Source of the DNA: an uncultured Oscillospiraceae bacterium | GTDB taxonomy: Bacteria > Bacillota > Clostridia > Oscillospirales > Ruminococcaceae | Assembly: GCA_910589145.1 (NCBI GenBank) | Contig: CAJUSD010000053.1 | Coordinates: forward strand, 1 to 16,680 | Length of the DNA stretch: 16,680 bases | Reading direction: 5' to 3' | The notes under the pieces: model-generated | What the model was told of the DNA's origin: nothing | Database searches by the model: none | The model's input: only the letters and a program-made list of their open reading frames with translations | In this document: piece after piece, positions 1 through 6,570 of the stretch | Layout: every line of letters begins with the position of its first letter | Numbering within the stretch: the first letter of the stretch is position 1 | Program-made: the position numbers and the translations under genes

Positions 1-2
1 GG

Positions 3-134
3 TGTGGAGTGGGGGAAAATCCTGCGATTACATCAAGGGATTACCTATCACTATCGCCCGCCGCGATTTTGTTTGCAGGGCTGATATTTTCCCTGACAGC
101 TCCGTCCTTTATCTGGACAATATTGGGAATATAA
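3..134 (+). CDS. C-terminal tail of an unidentified membrane protein (partial)
   Basis: Frame 3 is open from the left edge to a TAA at 132-134 and reads as about 43 residues. The last 25 or so are strongly hydrophobic (AAILFAGLIFSLTAPSFIWTILGI), as expected for a C-terminal membrane helix. The start lies outside the window. Its position just ahead of a TrbL-like gene suggests another membrane component of the conjugation machine, but I do not recognise the family, and it does not resemble the small VirB2-like (Maff2) pilins I would expect here. A competing open frame at 2-322 has no hydrophobic pattern and runs into the TrbL gene, so I prefer this one. With so little sequence the call rests only on hydrophobicity and position. 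Confidence 0.4.
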   Translation, partial: CGVGENPAITSRDYLSLSPAAILFAGLIFSLTAPSFIWTILGI

Positions 135-143
135 AGCGATTTT

Positions 144-179
144 CTGAGGGGATATCGTCTTTTTTACGTGTCCCCTCAG
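144..179 (+). repeat. Hairpin just upstream of the trbL-like ribosome binding site
   Basis: CTGAGGGGA (144-152) and TCCCCTCAG (171-179) form a perfect 9-base-pair stem around an 18-base loop containing a T run. The 3' arm ends where the AAGGGAGGG ribosome binding site begins (180-188). It has no T run after the stem, so it is not a classical terminator. It may stabilise or process the mRNA, or control access to the ribosome binding site. Confidence 0.6.
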
Positions 180-1046
180 AAGGGAGGGATTATCATTTTC
201 ATATGGGATTTTATTGCAGACTTGGTGCTGGGACAGATACTGGACTGGATTTATGGAAAGGCAGTGGAATTCCTCAGCGAGTTCCTGTCCCTCATGGACG
301 GCATGGGGGTCGAGTTGTTTGAGTTCGTTTGGGTGGAAGCGGTGGTGGAGTTTTTCCGGTACTTTGGCTGGGCTTTGTATGGAGTTGGACTAATTGTTTC
401 TGTATTTGAAGCCGCAATGGAATACCAGGCGGGACGGCCCAACGCGATCCGCGACATGGCCATCGGGAGTATAAAGGGGTTCTTTGCCGTGAGCTTGTTT
501 TCCATACTGCCGGTGGAGCTGTACAAGCTGTGTATAGATTTGCAGGGGACACTGTCCCAGGGGATCGCGGGAGCATCCAATACAGAAGGAATCAGCAGTA
601 TGGCCAGGGCAGCTATGGGCGGGTTAAACGGGTACGGCGCGATAGTGGCCCTGTTTTTACTGATTCTCATGGGGTACAGCATTTTCAAAATATTCTTTGC
701 GAACTTGAAACGCGGGGGAATCCTGCTGATTCAAATCGCGGTGGGGAGCCTGTACCTGTTCAGCGTCCCCAGGGGGTACACAGACGGGTTCTACGGCTGG
801 TGCCGCCAAGTGGCGGGGCTGTGCCTGACCGCTTTTTTACAGACAACCATGCTTATTGCCGGGCTTATGGTGTGCAATAGCAATATGCTTTTGGGGTGCG
901 GGCTGATGCTTTCTTCGACGGAAGTTCCAAGGATTGCCCAGCAGTTTGGGCTGGATACCTCCGCAAAAGCGAACATTATGTCTGCGGTTTACACCACCCA
1001 GACAGCGGTGAATCTGACCCGCAGCCTGGCGGCGGCGATTAAGTGA
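168..1046 (+). CDS. TrbL/VirB6-like conjugal transfer membrane protein
   Basis: A polytopic membrane protein of about 290 residues, of the TrbL/VirB6-like type found in Tn1549-related ICEs. It is expected to form part of the inner-membrane channel of the type IV secretion system. Hydrophobic segments are seen around FGWALYGVGLIVSVF, SIKGFFAVSLFSILPVELY, AIVALFLLILMGYSIFKIFF, ILLIQIAVGSLYLF and LTAFLQTTMLIAGLMV. A conserved-looking stretch, GRPNAIRDMAIGSIKGFF, lies between the first two. The end matches the family in being a soluble tail rich in Ala and Thr. The start is uncertain: the listed GTG lies inside a hairpin and upstream of the ribosome binding site at 180-188. The family usually begins near the FIWDF motif, which would fit an ATT codon at 195. 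The stop is 38 bases before the next gene's start. Confidence 0.85.
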   Translation: MSPQKGGIIIFIWDFIADLVLGQILDWIYGKAVEFLSEFLSLMDGMGVELFEFVWVEAVVEFFRYFGWALYGVGLIVSVFEAAMEYQAGRPNAIRDMAIGSIKGFFAVSLFSILPVELYKLCIDLQGTLSQGIAGASNTEGISSMARAAMGGLNGYGAIVALFLLILMGYSIFKIFFANLKRGGILLIQIAVGSLYLFSVPRGYTDGFYGWCRQVAGLCLTAFLQTTMLIAGLMVCNSNMLLGCGLMLSSTEVPRIAQQFGLDTSAKANIMSAVYTTQTAVNLTRSLAAAIK

Positions 1047-1083
1047 TGAGACAAATTTCTATCTATAAATGGAGGAAAAAGGA

Positions 1084-2037
1084 ATGGCAAAGAGATATTA
1101 CTGGTTGAAACTCAGCGAGGACTTTTTCAGCGAAACGTGTATCAAGGCATTGAGGAGGCTTCCATCTGGTGACAGCCTGGTGATAGTGTACCTGAAAATG
1201 CAGCTGAAAAGCCTGAAAACAGAAGGGCTCCTGAAATACTGCGGGCTGCTGCCGGACAGCACAGCGGAACTGGCGATGGCGCTGGATGAGGACGAGAATG
1301 TTGTCCGCCTTACCATTGAGGCATTGATCCGCTTTAAGCTGGTGGAGAGATGGGAAGACGAGACGTTGTATATTTCCGCGGTGCAGGAGCTTATCGGCTC
1401 AGAGGGCAGTTCAGCGGAGCGAGTGAGGAAGCACCGCCAGCTGCAATCAGGGGAATCCAATATCCATGTATCTGCACCCTGCGCACAATGTAACACAGAA
1501 AATTCTGAAAACCTGTTACATTGTAACGGAGAGATAGATATAGAGTTAGAGAAAGATAAAGAGATAGAACCAGAGTTAGAATTAGAGCAAGAGAAAGAAA
1601 CACCCCCTAAATCCCCCGCAGGGGAAATTGCGGATGTAACAGCCCAAACACCTCAGACAAAACAGAGGGAAAAAATGCTCCAGGAAAGATTTAATGCTTT
1701 CTGGCAGTCATATCCGAAAAAGCAGGGCAAGGGAGCGGCGGAAGCAGCATGGAAGAAGCTGAAGCCATCTGAGAAATTGACACAACGGATGCTGGAGTCC
1801 CTGGAACAAGCGAAAAAATGCGCCCAATGGCAAAAAGAGGGCGGGCAGTACATACCCAACCCGGCAACCTGGCTGAACCGTACGCAGTGGGACGACGAAT
1901 ACCCTGCTGGGGATTGGAAAAGCTGGGACGGCCTGGGGAAGCCGTCTTACGACCTGGAGGAAGTCAACCGCCTTATTCTGGATTCTGCCATACAGGGGGC
2001 CAGGATGCGGGAAGGGGCGGCGCAGAACCAGAAATAA
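1084..2037 (+). CDS. Phage-type replication organizer (DnaD-like replication protein)
   Basis: A protein of 317 residues. The N-terminal 115 or so, beginning MAKRYYWLKLSEDFFSE, match the phage replisome organizer N-terminal domain, a winged-helix DNA-binding fold. A short basic segment follows (SSAERVRKHRQ). The middle is a low-complexity acidic linker of alternating Glu, Leu and Ile. The C-terminal part contains FNAFWQSYPKKQGKGAA and YIPNPATWLNRTQWDDE, typical of phage replication initiators that load the helicase. The likely role is initiating replication of the excised circular element. I chose ATG 1084 because GGAGG (1071-1075) sits 8 bases before it; the in-frame ATG at 1069 overlaps that site. 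Iteron-like repeats occur inside the gene. The methyltransferase follows 24 bases later. Confidence 0.8.
   Translation: MAKRYYWLKLSEDFFSETCIKALRRLPSGDSLVIVYLKMQLKSLKTEGLLKYCGLLPDSTAELAMALDEDENVVRLTIEALIRFKLVERWEDETLYISAVQELIGSEGSSAERVRKHRQLQSGESNIHVSAPCAQCNTENSENLLHCNGEIDIELEKDKEIEPELELEQEKETPPKSPAGEIADVTAQTPQTKQREKMLQERFNAFWQSYPKKQGKGAAEAAWKKLKPSEKLTQRMLESLEQAKKCAQWQKEGGQYIPNPATWLNRTQWDDEYPAGDWKSWDGLGKPSYDLEEVNRLILDSAIQGARMREGAAQNQK
1485..1641. repeat. Iteron-like inverted and direct repeats with A+T-rich tract: candidate replication origin
   Basis: Inside the replication organizer gene, ACAATGTAACA (1485-1495) and TGTTACATTGT (1514-1524) are a perfect 11-base inverted repeat. Its loop contains a second small palindrome, CAGAAAATTCTG. 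The core ATGTAACA recurs in direct orientation at 1634-1641 and, imperfectly, as TTGTAACG at 1522-1529. Between them lies a purine-rich, A+T-rich stretch (about 1530-1605) made of degenerate GAGATAGA/GAGTTAGA units, very unlike the GC-rich surroundings. Known phage initiators such as lambda O bind iterons within their own gene next to an A+T-rich unwinding region, and this arrangement resembles that. Origin function is inferred. Confidence 0.45.
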
Positions 2038-2061
2038 AAATGCAAAAGGAGAAGGCCGGAA

Positions 2062-2844
2062 ATGCTGACAATGGGAAGTTTGTTCGATGGAATTGGCGGG
2101 TTCCCGCTGGCAGCCGGAAAAAACGGGATAGAAACGCTGTGGGCGAGCGAGATAGAGCGGTTCCCCATACAGGTGACAAAAAAGCGTTTTCCCGGCATGG
2201 TACATATGGGGGATATCACCAAGCTGGACGGCGGCCTGCTCCCGCCGGTGGACATTATCTGCGGGGGAAGCCCGTGCCAGGATTTGAGTGTGGCATCAGG
2301 CAAGCGTCTGGGTCTTGCCGGGGAGCGTTCCGGCCTGTTTATGGAGCAGCTGAGGATCGTAAGGGAGATGAGAAATGCGGAGAAATCAAGAGGACGGCCA
2401 GCTGAGTCTGTTCGCCCAAGATTCTTATTATGGGAAAATGTGCCGGGAGTTTTTTCCAGCGGAAGCCCCAAAGGTGAGGACTTCCGTGTCGTGCTTGAGG
2501 AAATATGCAGGATTGCAGACAGGGCCGTATCAATACCTGGACCTGACAGGGGAAAATGGGAACCTGCTGGGGCCGTTATGGGAGAAAAATTCTCCGTCGC
2601 TTGGCGCGTCCTGGATGCTCAATACTGGCCCGGCACCCCGCAGCGGAGGCGGAGGGTGTACCTTGCGGCAGATTTTGGAGGACAAATCGCCCCAAAAATA
2701 CTATTTGAACAGGAAAGCCTGTTTGGGGATACTGAGGAGGTCAAAGGAACGGGGGAAGCCGCTGCCGCAGCAGCTGGAAGCGGAGCTCAGGGTGCAGGCG
2801 GGGCTCATGGCTCCCCCGCCTCCTGTCCCAGTACAGGAGGCTGA
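2062..2844 (+). CDS. C5 cytosine DNA methyltransferase, N-terminal catalytic part
   Basis: A protein of 260 residues with the catalytic half of a DNA (cytosine-5) methyltransferase. Motif I (FDGIGGF, residues 8-14) binds S-adenosylmethionine. Motif IV (GGSPCQ, residues 68-73) carries catalytic Cys72. Motif VI is ENV (125-127), and motif VIII is QRRRR (194-198). The tail after about residue 230 is low-complexity Ala/Gly. The frame stops before the target-recognition region and motifs IX and X, which are encoded by the next gene in another frame. It is therefore too short to be a complete enzyme (usually 320 residues or more). AAAGGAGAAGG precedes the ATG. The likely role is self-protection against host restriction after transfer. 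A single-base deletion breaking one gene is the alternative, but the overlap features argue against it. Confidence 0.85.
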   Translation: MLTMGSLFDGIGGFPLAAGKNGIETLWASEIERFPIQVTKKRFPGMVHMGDITKLDGGLLPPVDIICGGSPCQDLSVASGKRLGLAGERSGLFMEQLRIVREMRNAEKSRGRPAESVRPRFLLWENVPGVFSSGSPKGEDFRVVLEEICRIADRAVSIPGPDRGKWEPAGAVMGEKFSVAWRVLDAQYWPGTPQRRRRVYLAADFGGQIAPKILFEQESLFGDTEEVKGTGEAAAAAAGSGAQGAGGAHGSPASCPSTGG

Positions 2845-3394
2845 AACGATATGTGTAAACGACCAAGGCGGGAAACGGATAGATTTCAGCATAGGAATAT
2901 CAGGGACACTGTGCACCAGAGGCCACAGGCCAGTGGTATCGGTTTATGAGAATCATGGGATAGACGCAAGGTATACAGGCCCCCATGCCGCCGCCCCGAC
3001 CGTGACTGCCAGGTATGGGACAGGCGGGAACAACATTCCGCTGGTGGGGCAGGAGGTATTCTGCATTGCGGGGAACGTCATAGGCCGCCAGCCGCAGAAT
3101 GGAGGGAACGGGCTGGGGTGCCAGGCAGATATTGCGTACACGCTGACCGGGATGGACAGGCACGCGGTATTTTCCCGCCAGGCAAACGATACCTCCCAGC
3201 CGCGGCTGATCCGGCGTCTGACAGAACTGGAATGTGAGCGCCTGCAGGGATTCCCGGACGGGTGGACGGATATCCCTGGAGCGTCCGGTTCGGCCCGATA
3301 CCGCGCCCTAGGGAACAGTATAGCGGTGCCCTGTGCGGAATATGCCCTGCGGGGGATTGCGGCTGTTTTGAGGGGCAGTGTCCATTATGCTTGA
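2375..3394 (+). CDS. C5 cytosine methyltransferase partner: target recognition and motifs IX-X, overlapping the catalytic gene
   Basis: A protein of 339 residues in the frame one base ahead of the catalytic gene, overlapping it by 470 bases. AAGGGAG (2361-2367) lies 7 bases before its ATG, a good ribosome binding site. The N-terminal part includes QLSLFAQDSYYGKM, WMLNTG, LRQILEDKSPQKYYLNRKAC and LGILRRSKERGKPLP. I recognise these from many Clostridia prophage and ICE proteins that accompany methyltransferases. The middle (VNDQGGKRID, YENHGIDARYTGP, PTVTARYGTGGNN, TLTGMDRHAVF) resembles their variable target-recognition region. The C-terminus has motif IX (RRLTELECERLQGFPDGW) and motif X (RYRALGNSIAVP). 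The two proteins probably assemble into one active enzyme, as in known two-subunit C5 methyltransferases such as M.AquI. The pairing is inferred. Confidence 0.75.
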   Translation: MRRNQEDGQLSLFAQDSYYGKMCREFFPAEAPKVRTSVSCLRKYAGLQTGPYQYLDLTGENGNLLGPLWEKNSPSLGASWMLNTGPAPRSGGGGCTLRQILEDKSPQKYYLNRKACLGILRRSKERGKPLPQQLEAELRVQAGLMAPPPPVPVQEAETICVNDQGGKRIDFSIGISGTLCTRGHRPVVSVYENHGIDARYTGPHAAAPTVTARYGTGGNNIPLVGQEVFCIAGNVIGRQPQNGGNGLGCQADIAYTLTGMDRHAVFSRQANDTSQPRLIRRLTELECERLQGFPDGWTDIPGASGSARYRALGNSIAVPCAEYALRGIAAVLRGSVHYA

Positions 3395-3431
3395 TAATCT
3401 TCAAAAAGTTTATTACATCTCGTGAATAGCT

Positions 3432-3461
3432 TTGAAGAAGGCAGTATAGTATACTTATACT
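3432..3461 (+). promoter_or_regulatory. Sigma70-type promoter with overlapping palindromic operator candidate
   Basis: TTGAAG (3432-3437) and TATACT (3456-3461) are separated by 18 bases and make a reasonable vegetative promoter, about 30 bases upstream of the gene at 3491. The spacer holds the 8-base palindrome AGTATACT (3448-3455) and the wider inverted repeat AGTATA/TATACT (3443-3448 and 3456-3461). A repressor bound there would cover the -10 element. The gene it drives encodes a tandem ribbon-helix-helix protein, so autorepression is a natural guess. Confidence 0.5.
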
Positions 3462-3490
3462 AACAAAACGGGACAAAAGGAGGGCCCAAG

Positions 3491-3820
3491 ATGAGCGACA
3501 AAATCAACCTGTGCGCCATGCTCCCCAGGGAACTGTATGAAAAAGTGACTGAAGAACGGGGGCGCAGGGAGCAGACACTAAGCCAGTATGTGGAGCAGAT
3601 ACTGACCGAACATTTTGAAGGAAAGGTTGAAAAAAACATGAGCACGAATACAAGAACCCTGGCATTCCAGGTAACAGAGGAATTATTTCAGAGGATTAAG
3701 GAGTACCTGAAACAGAACGGCTTAACCCAGAGGGAATTCGTAGTCGGTCTGATTGAGCAGGCCCTGGATGAATGGGAAAACGCGGATGAAACCAACGCTC
3801 AGGAAGACGAAAACGGCTAA
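3491..3820 (+). CDS. Tandem ribbon-helix-helix small protein, probable DNA-binding regulator
   Basis: A protein of 109 residues with two similar halves. Each looks like a ribbon-helix-helix unit: a short strand followed by two helices. The first is NLCAMLPRELYEKVTEERGR then TLSQYVEQILTEHF. The second is TLAFQVTEELFQRIKEYLKQ then TQREFVVGLIEQALDEW. A single chain carrying both units could act as a covalent dimer. The C-terminal tail is acidic (ENADETNAQEDENG). AAAAGGAGGGCCC precedes the ATG. It stands alone between its own promoter and a strong terminator, which favours a regulator rather than a structural conjugation protein. No partner toxin is visible, so I do not call it an antitoxin. The target site and regulatory role are inferred. 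Confidence 0.65.
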   Translation: MSDKINLCAMLPRELYEKVTEERGRREQTLSQYVEQILTEHFEGKVEKNMSTNTRTLAFQVTEELFQRIKEYLKQNGLTQREFVVGLIEQALDEWENADETNAQEDENG

Positions 3821-3842
3821 ATCAACACAAAAAATGCTGGAA

Positions 3843-3878
3843 AACTGCTGGAGCTGACAAAGCTGCCAGCAGTTTTTT
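3843..3878 (+). terminator. Rho-independent terminator after the ribbon-helix-helix gene
   Basis: AACTGCTGG (3843-3851) pairs perfectly with CCAGCAGTT (3866-3874). An inner AGCT/AGCT pairing extends the stem, and six T follow (3873-3878). This is a strong intrinsic terminator. It ends only 2 bases before the GGAGGTGG ribosome binding site of the next gene, and no promoter is visible between them. Confidence 0.85.
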
Positions 3879-3893
3879 GTGGAGGTGGAAATC

Positions 3894-4193
3894 TTGTACA
3901 TCTACCCGGACAACCTGAAATCTGCGCCGACGCTGTGGCTGTGGAGATTAAAGGATATGACAATTGGGGGACTGCTGGCGGTGTTTGGAGTGGCGATGCT
4001 GGCGCAGTTCAGGACGCTGCTGTTTGCAGCCATAGCAGCTATGTACCTGTTCCTGACCATCTGTTTTGACGAAGCCTGCATCCTGGATTTTCTCAGGAAA
4101 GCAGGTGTTTATTTTATTGGCAAGTCCCAGCTTTACCGTTGGGGAAAATGGGAGGTGGGCCGCCATAAAGCGGATAAAAAGCAGAAGAAATAA
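3894..4193 (+). CDS. PrgI-like small membrane protein of the conjugation machinery
   Basis: About 99 residues with two adjacent membrane helices (IGGLLAVFGVAMLAQF and LLFAAIAAMYLFLTICF), a N-terminal YIYPDNLKSAPTLWLWRLKD motif, and a basic Lys-rich end. This small protein regularly precedes VirB4 in Tn1549-like and other Gram-positive conjugation modules, where it is described as PrgI- or VirB3-like. It is expected to sit in the inner membrane and anchor VirB4. I chose TTG 3894 as the start because GGAGG (3881-3885) lies 8 bases before it and the product then starts at the conserved YIYPDN. A longer start at GTG 3879 would lie in the terminator's T run. The VirB4 gene starts 16 bases after the stop, or overlaps it if the upstream start is used. 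Confidence 0.75.
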   Translation: MYIYPDNLKSAPTLWLWRLKDMTIGGLLAVFGVAMLAQFRTLLFAAIAAMYLFLTICFDEACILDFLRKAGVYFIGKSQLYRWGKWEVGRHKADKKQKK

Positions 4194-4209
4194 AACCACA
4201 CGGAACCTT

Positions 4210-6570
4210 ATGAACATAAAATCTATAACGGAGCGGAGCATTATCCCCCTGCATGGGGATGAAATCATCTTCTTTCTCATCCAGCCGACCAATGTGTCAG
4301 TATTGTCCAGGGAGAGCCTGAAAGCCAGGGTCAACGCCCTCATGAATGTGCTGAAGGGGTTTGCGGAGGTAGAACTGCTCTGCCTCAACTCGCGGGAGAG
4401 CTTCGAGCACAACAAGCGGTATCTTGCCGCCCGTCTGGAACAGGAGGAATCAGAGCCAATCCGCTGTTTGCTGCGGGAAGATATGCGGCATCTGGACGAA
4501 ATCCAGAGCCGGACAGCAACCGCCAGGGAATTCATGCTGGTGATCCGTCCCCGGAATATTGGGGAAAGGGAGATTTACCCCTACCTCTCCCGTCTGGAAA
4601 AGCTGATTCGGGAACAGCGGTTTACTGTCCAGCGTGCCGGATACGACGACCTGAAACGAATTCTGGCGGTATATTTTTCGGGAGATGTAATCAGCGAAAG
4701 CTACGACAATTTCGACGGCCAGAGATGGCTCCTCAGAAACGGGCAGAGCGATTACAAAGCCGCCAGCGTGATGGAAGAAGCCCAGGTGCTGCAGACCTTC
4801 CTGGATTTAATCGCCCCAGCGGTCATAAAGTTTGAGATAGACCGGTATTACGTGGGGGACACCTGGAGATGTGTCTGGGCAGTCAGGGGGTATCCGACCT
4901 CGACCGAAGAACAGGCAATCCTGCAAAGGCTTGGGGAACGGGCCGGGGTGACGCTGCGCATCTACACCCGGCTGGTCACGCCAGGCGAGGAGCGGAAAAT
5001 CCTCCAGGCAGCAGACAAGGCCAACCGGTTCCGTGGAGGCAGTACCGATATCCGGGAAGCGGTAGAAGCGCAGAGCAACTTGGAAGATGTGTCCTCCATG
5101 ATAAGGACGGCCCACCGGCAGAGAGAGCCGTTTTTCCATACGGCGGTGTACATTGAGCTAATCGCTAAGACGGAGCAGGAATTTACAGAGCTGAGGGACA
5201 GCATAGAGACAGAGCTGGGCAGGGCCAAAATCAGCGTGGACAAGCTGCACCTCTGCCAACAGGAAGGGTTCCTTTCAGTGATGCCCAGCGGGTGGAACGC
5301 CTTTGGGGAACAGTTTGAGCGGATGATGCCAGCGTCCAGCGTGGCGAACCTGTTCCCCTTTGCCTACACCGGCAAGACCGATCCCCAGGGATTTTATATT
5401 GGGTATGATAAATACGGTTCCTCCATTATTACCGACTTAGACCGGAGGGCGTCAGATAAATCCAACGCCAACACCCTAATCCTGGGCAGCTCCGGCAAGG
5501 GAAAGAGTTATCTGCTCAAATTATTGCTCTGTAACATACTGGAAAGCGGTAAGAAAATGGTCTGTTTAGATCCAGAGGCCGAGTATAACGACATAACTCG
5601 ACAACTGGGCGGAGCATACCTTGACCTGACCAGCGGTGAACATCTGATCAATGTGCTGGAGCCGAGAATGTGGACCTCCAGCGAGGAACCGCCGGACTTG
5701 GACGCACCTGCTGCTTTCCGGGAAACATCCCTTCTGTCCCAGCACATCTCGTTCCTGCGGGATTTCTTCCGCAGCTATAAACCCTTTGATGAGGCGCAAA
5801 TCGACACCATCGAAATCATGCTGGGGAGGCTGTACCAAAAGTGGAAGATTGGGGATGATACAGATTTCAGCAGGCTGAAACCTTCCGATTACCCTACCCT
5901 GTCTGATCTGTACCAGCTCATGGAGCAGGAATACCAGCGGATTCTTACAGAGGACGGAAATGAGCTGTACACGCCGGAACTTCTGCGATCAGCCTGCCTT
6001 GGCCTGCACTCCATGTGCATAGGGGCAGACGCTAAATTTTTCAGCGGCCATACCAATGTGGATGCCAGCAGGTTTGTGACCTTCGGGGTAAAAGATATGA
6101 TGGAAAGCGGGAAAAACTTCAAGGACGCCATGCTGTTCAATATCCTGTCGTATATCAGCCATGCGCTGATTTCAGGCGGGAACACGGCGGGAATCTTTGA
6201 GGAACTTCATGTTTTTCTGTCCAATCCAATGGCAGTGTCCTACATCCGCAATGCCATGAAGCGTGTCCGCAAGCGCAACAGCCTGATTGTGCTGGCCAGC
6301 CAGAATATCTCTGACTTTCTGCTGCCGGAGGTGGCGGAGATGACCAAACCGCTGTTTTCGATTCCGACCCACCACTTTCTGTTCCACCCTGGGACAATAG
6401 ACAAACGGGATTATATGGATGCCCTCCAGCTGGAAGAAACAGAATACCAGTTAATCCTGGCCTGTCAAACCGGCTCCTGCCTCTACAAGTGCGGGGCGGA
6501 ACGATACAATCTCGTGGTGAAAACGCCGGAGCATAAGCTGGCCCTGTATGGGAAAGGCGGCGGAAGATGA
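4210..6570 (+). CDS. VirB4-like conjugal transfer ATPase
   Basis: A protein of 786 residues from ATG 4210. The N-terminal domain includes PTNVSVLSRESLKARVNAL, LLCLNSRESFEHNKRYL and RTATAREFMLVIR, typical of the VirB4 branch in Clostridia ICEs. The C-terminal ATPase domain has a Walker A motif GSSGKGKS (residues about 426-433) and a Walker B-like IFEELHVF (about 660). The later SLIVLASQNISDFL and FSIPTHHFLFHPG are also family-typical. VirB4 energises assembly of the channel at the inner face of the membrane. The start is uncertain: ATG 4210 has a poor ribosome binding site, whereas GGGAGGTGGG (4150-4159) sits before an in-frame ATA at 4165. Upstream residues KTTRNLM look like part of the protein. 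The stop overlaps the next start as ATGA. Confidence 0.92.
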   Translation: MNIKSITERSIIPLHGDEIIFFLIQPTNVSVLSRESLKARVNALMNVLKGFAEVELLCLNSRESFEHNKRYLAARLEQEESEPIRCLLREDMRHLDEIQSRTATAREFMLVIRPRNIGEREIYPYLSRLEKLIREQRFTVQRAGYDDLKRILAVYFSGDVISESYDNFDGQRWLLRNGQSDYKAASVMEEAQVLQTFLDLIAPAVIKFEIDRYYVGDTWRCVWAVRGYPTSTEEQAILQRLGERAGVTLRIYTRLVTPGEERKILQAADKANRFRGGSTDIREAVEAQSNLEDVSSMIRTAHRQREPFFHTAVYIELIAKTEQEFTELRDSIETELGRAKISVDKLHLCQQEGFLSVMPSGWNAFGEQFERMMPASSVANLFPFAYTGKTDPQGFYIGYDKYGSSIITDLDRRASDKSNANTLILGSSGKGKSYLLKLLLCNILESGKKMVCLDPEAEYNDITRQLGGAYLDLTSGEHLINVLEPRMWTSSEEPPDLDAPAAFRETSLLSQHISFLRDFFRSYKPFDEAQIDTIEIMLGRLYQKWKIGDDTDFSRLKPSDYPTLSDLYQLMEQEYQRILTEDGNELYTPELLRSACLGLHSMCIGADAKFFSGHTNVDASRFVTFGVKDMMESGKNFKDAMLFNILSYISHALISGGNTAGIFEELHVFLSNPMAVSYIRNAMKRVRKRNSLIVLASQNISDFLLPEVAEMTKPLFSIPTHHFLFHPGTIDKRDYMDALQLEETEYQLILACQTGSCLYKCGAERYNLVVKTPEHKLALYGKGGGR

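Noticed and set aside
2..322. Open frame of 106 codons at the left edge on the + strand
   Set aside because: It overlaps the TrbL-like gene in another frame, contains no recognisable family pattern, and the competing frame 3 gives a clear membrane helix and a stop at 134.
2740..2844. Methyltransferase treated as one pseudogene with a frameshift in the CCCCC run near 2810
   Set aside because: The second frame has its own well-placed ribosome binding site and ATG at 2375 and encodes family-like sequence long before the supposed shift. Not fully excluded.
3491..3820. Antitoxin of a toxin-antitoxin pair
   Set aside because: The protein has RHH-like units, but a terminator follows directly and the next gene is a PrgI-like membrane protein, so no toxin partner is present.
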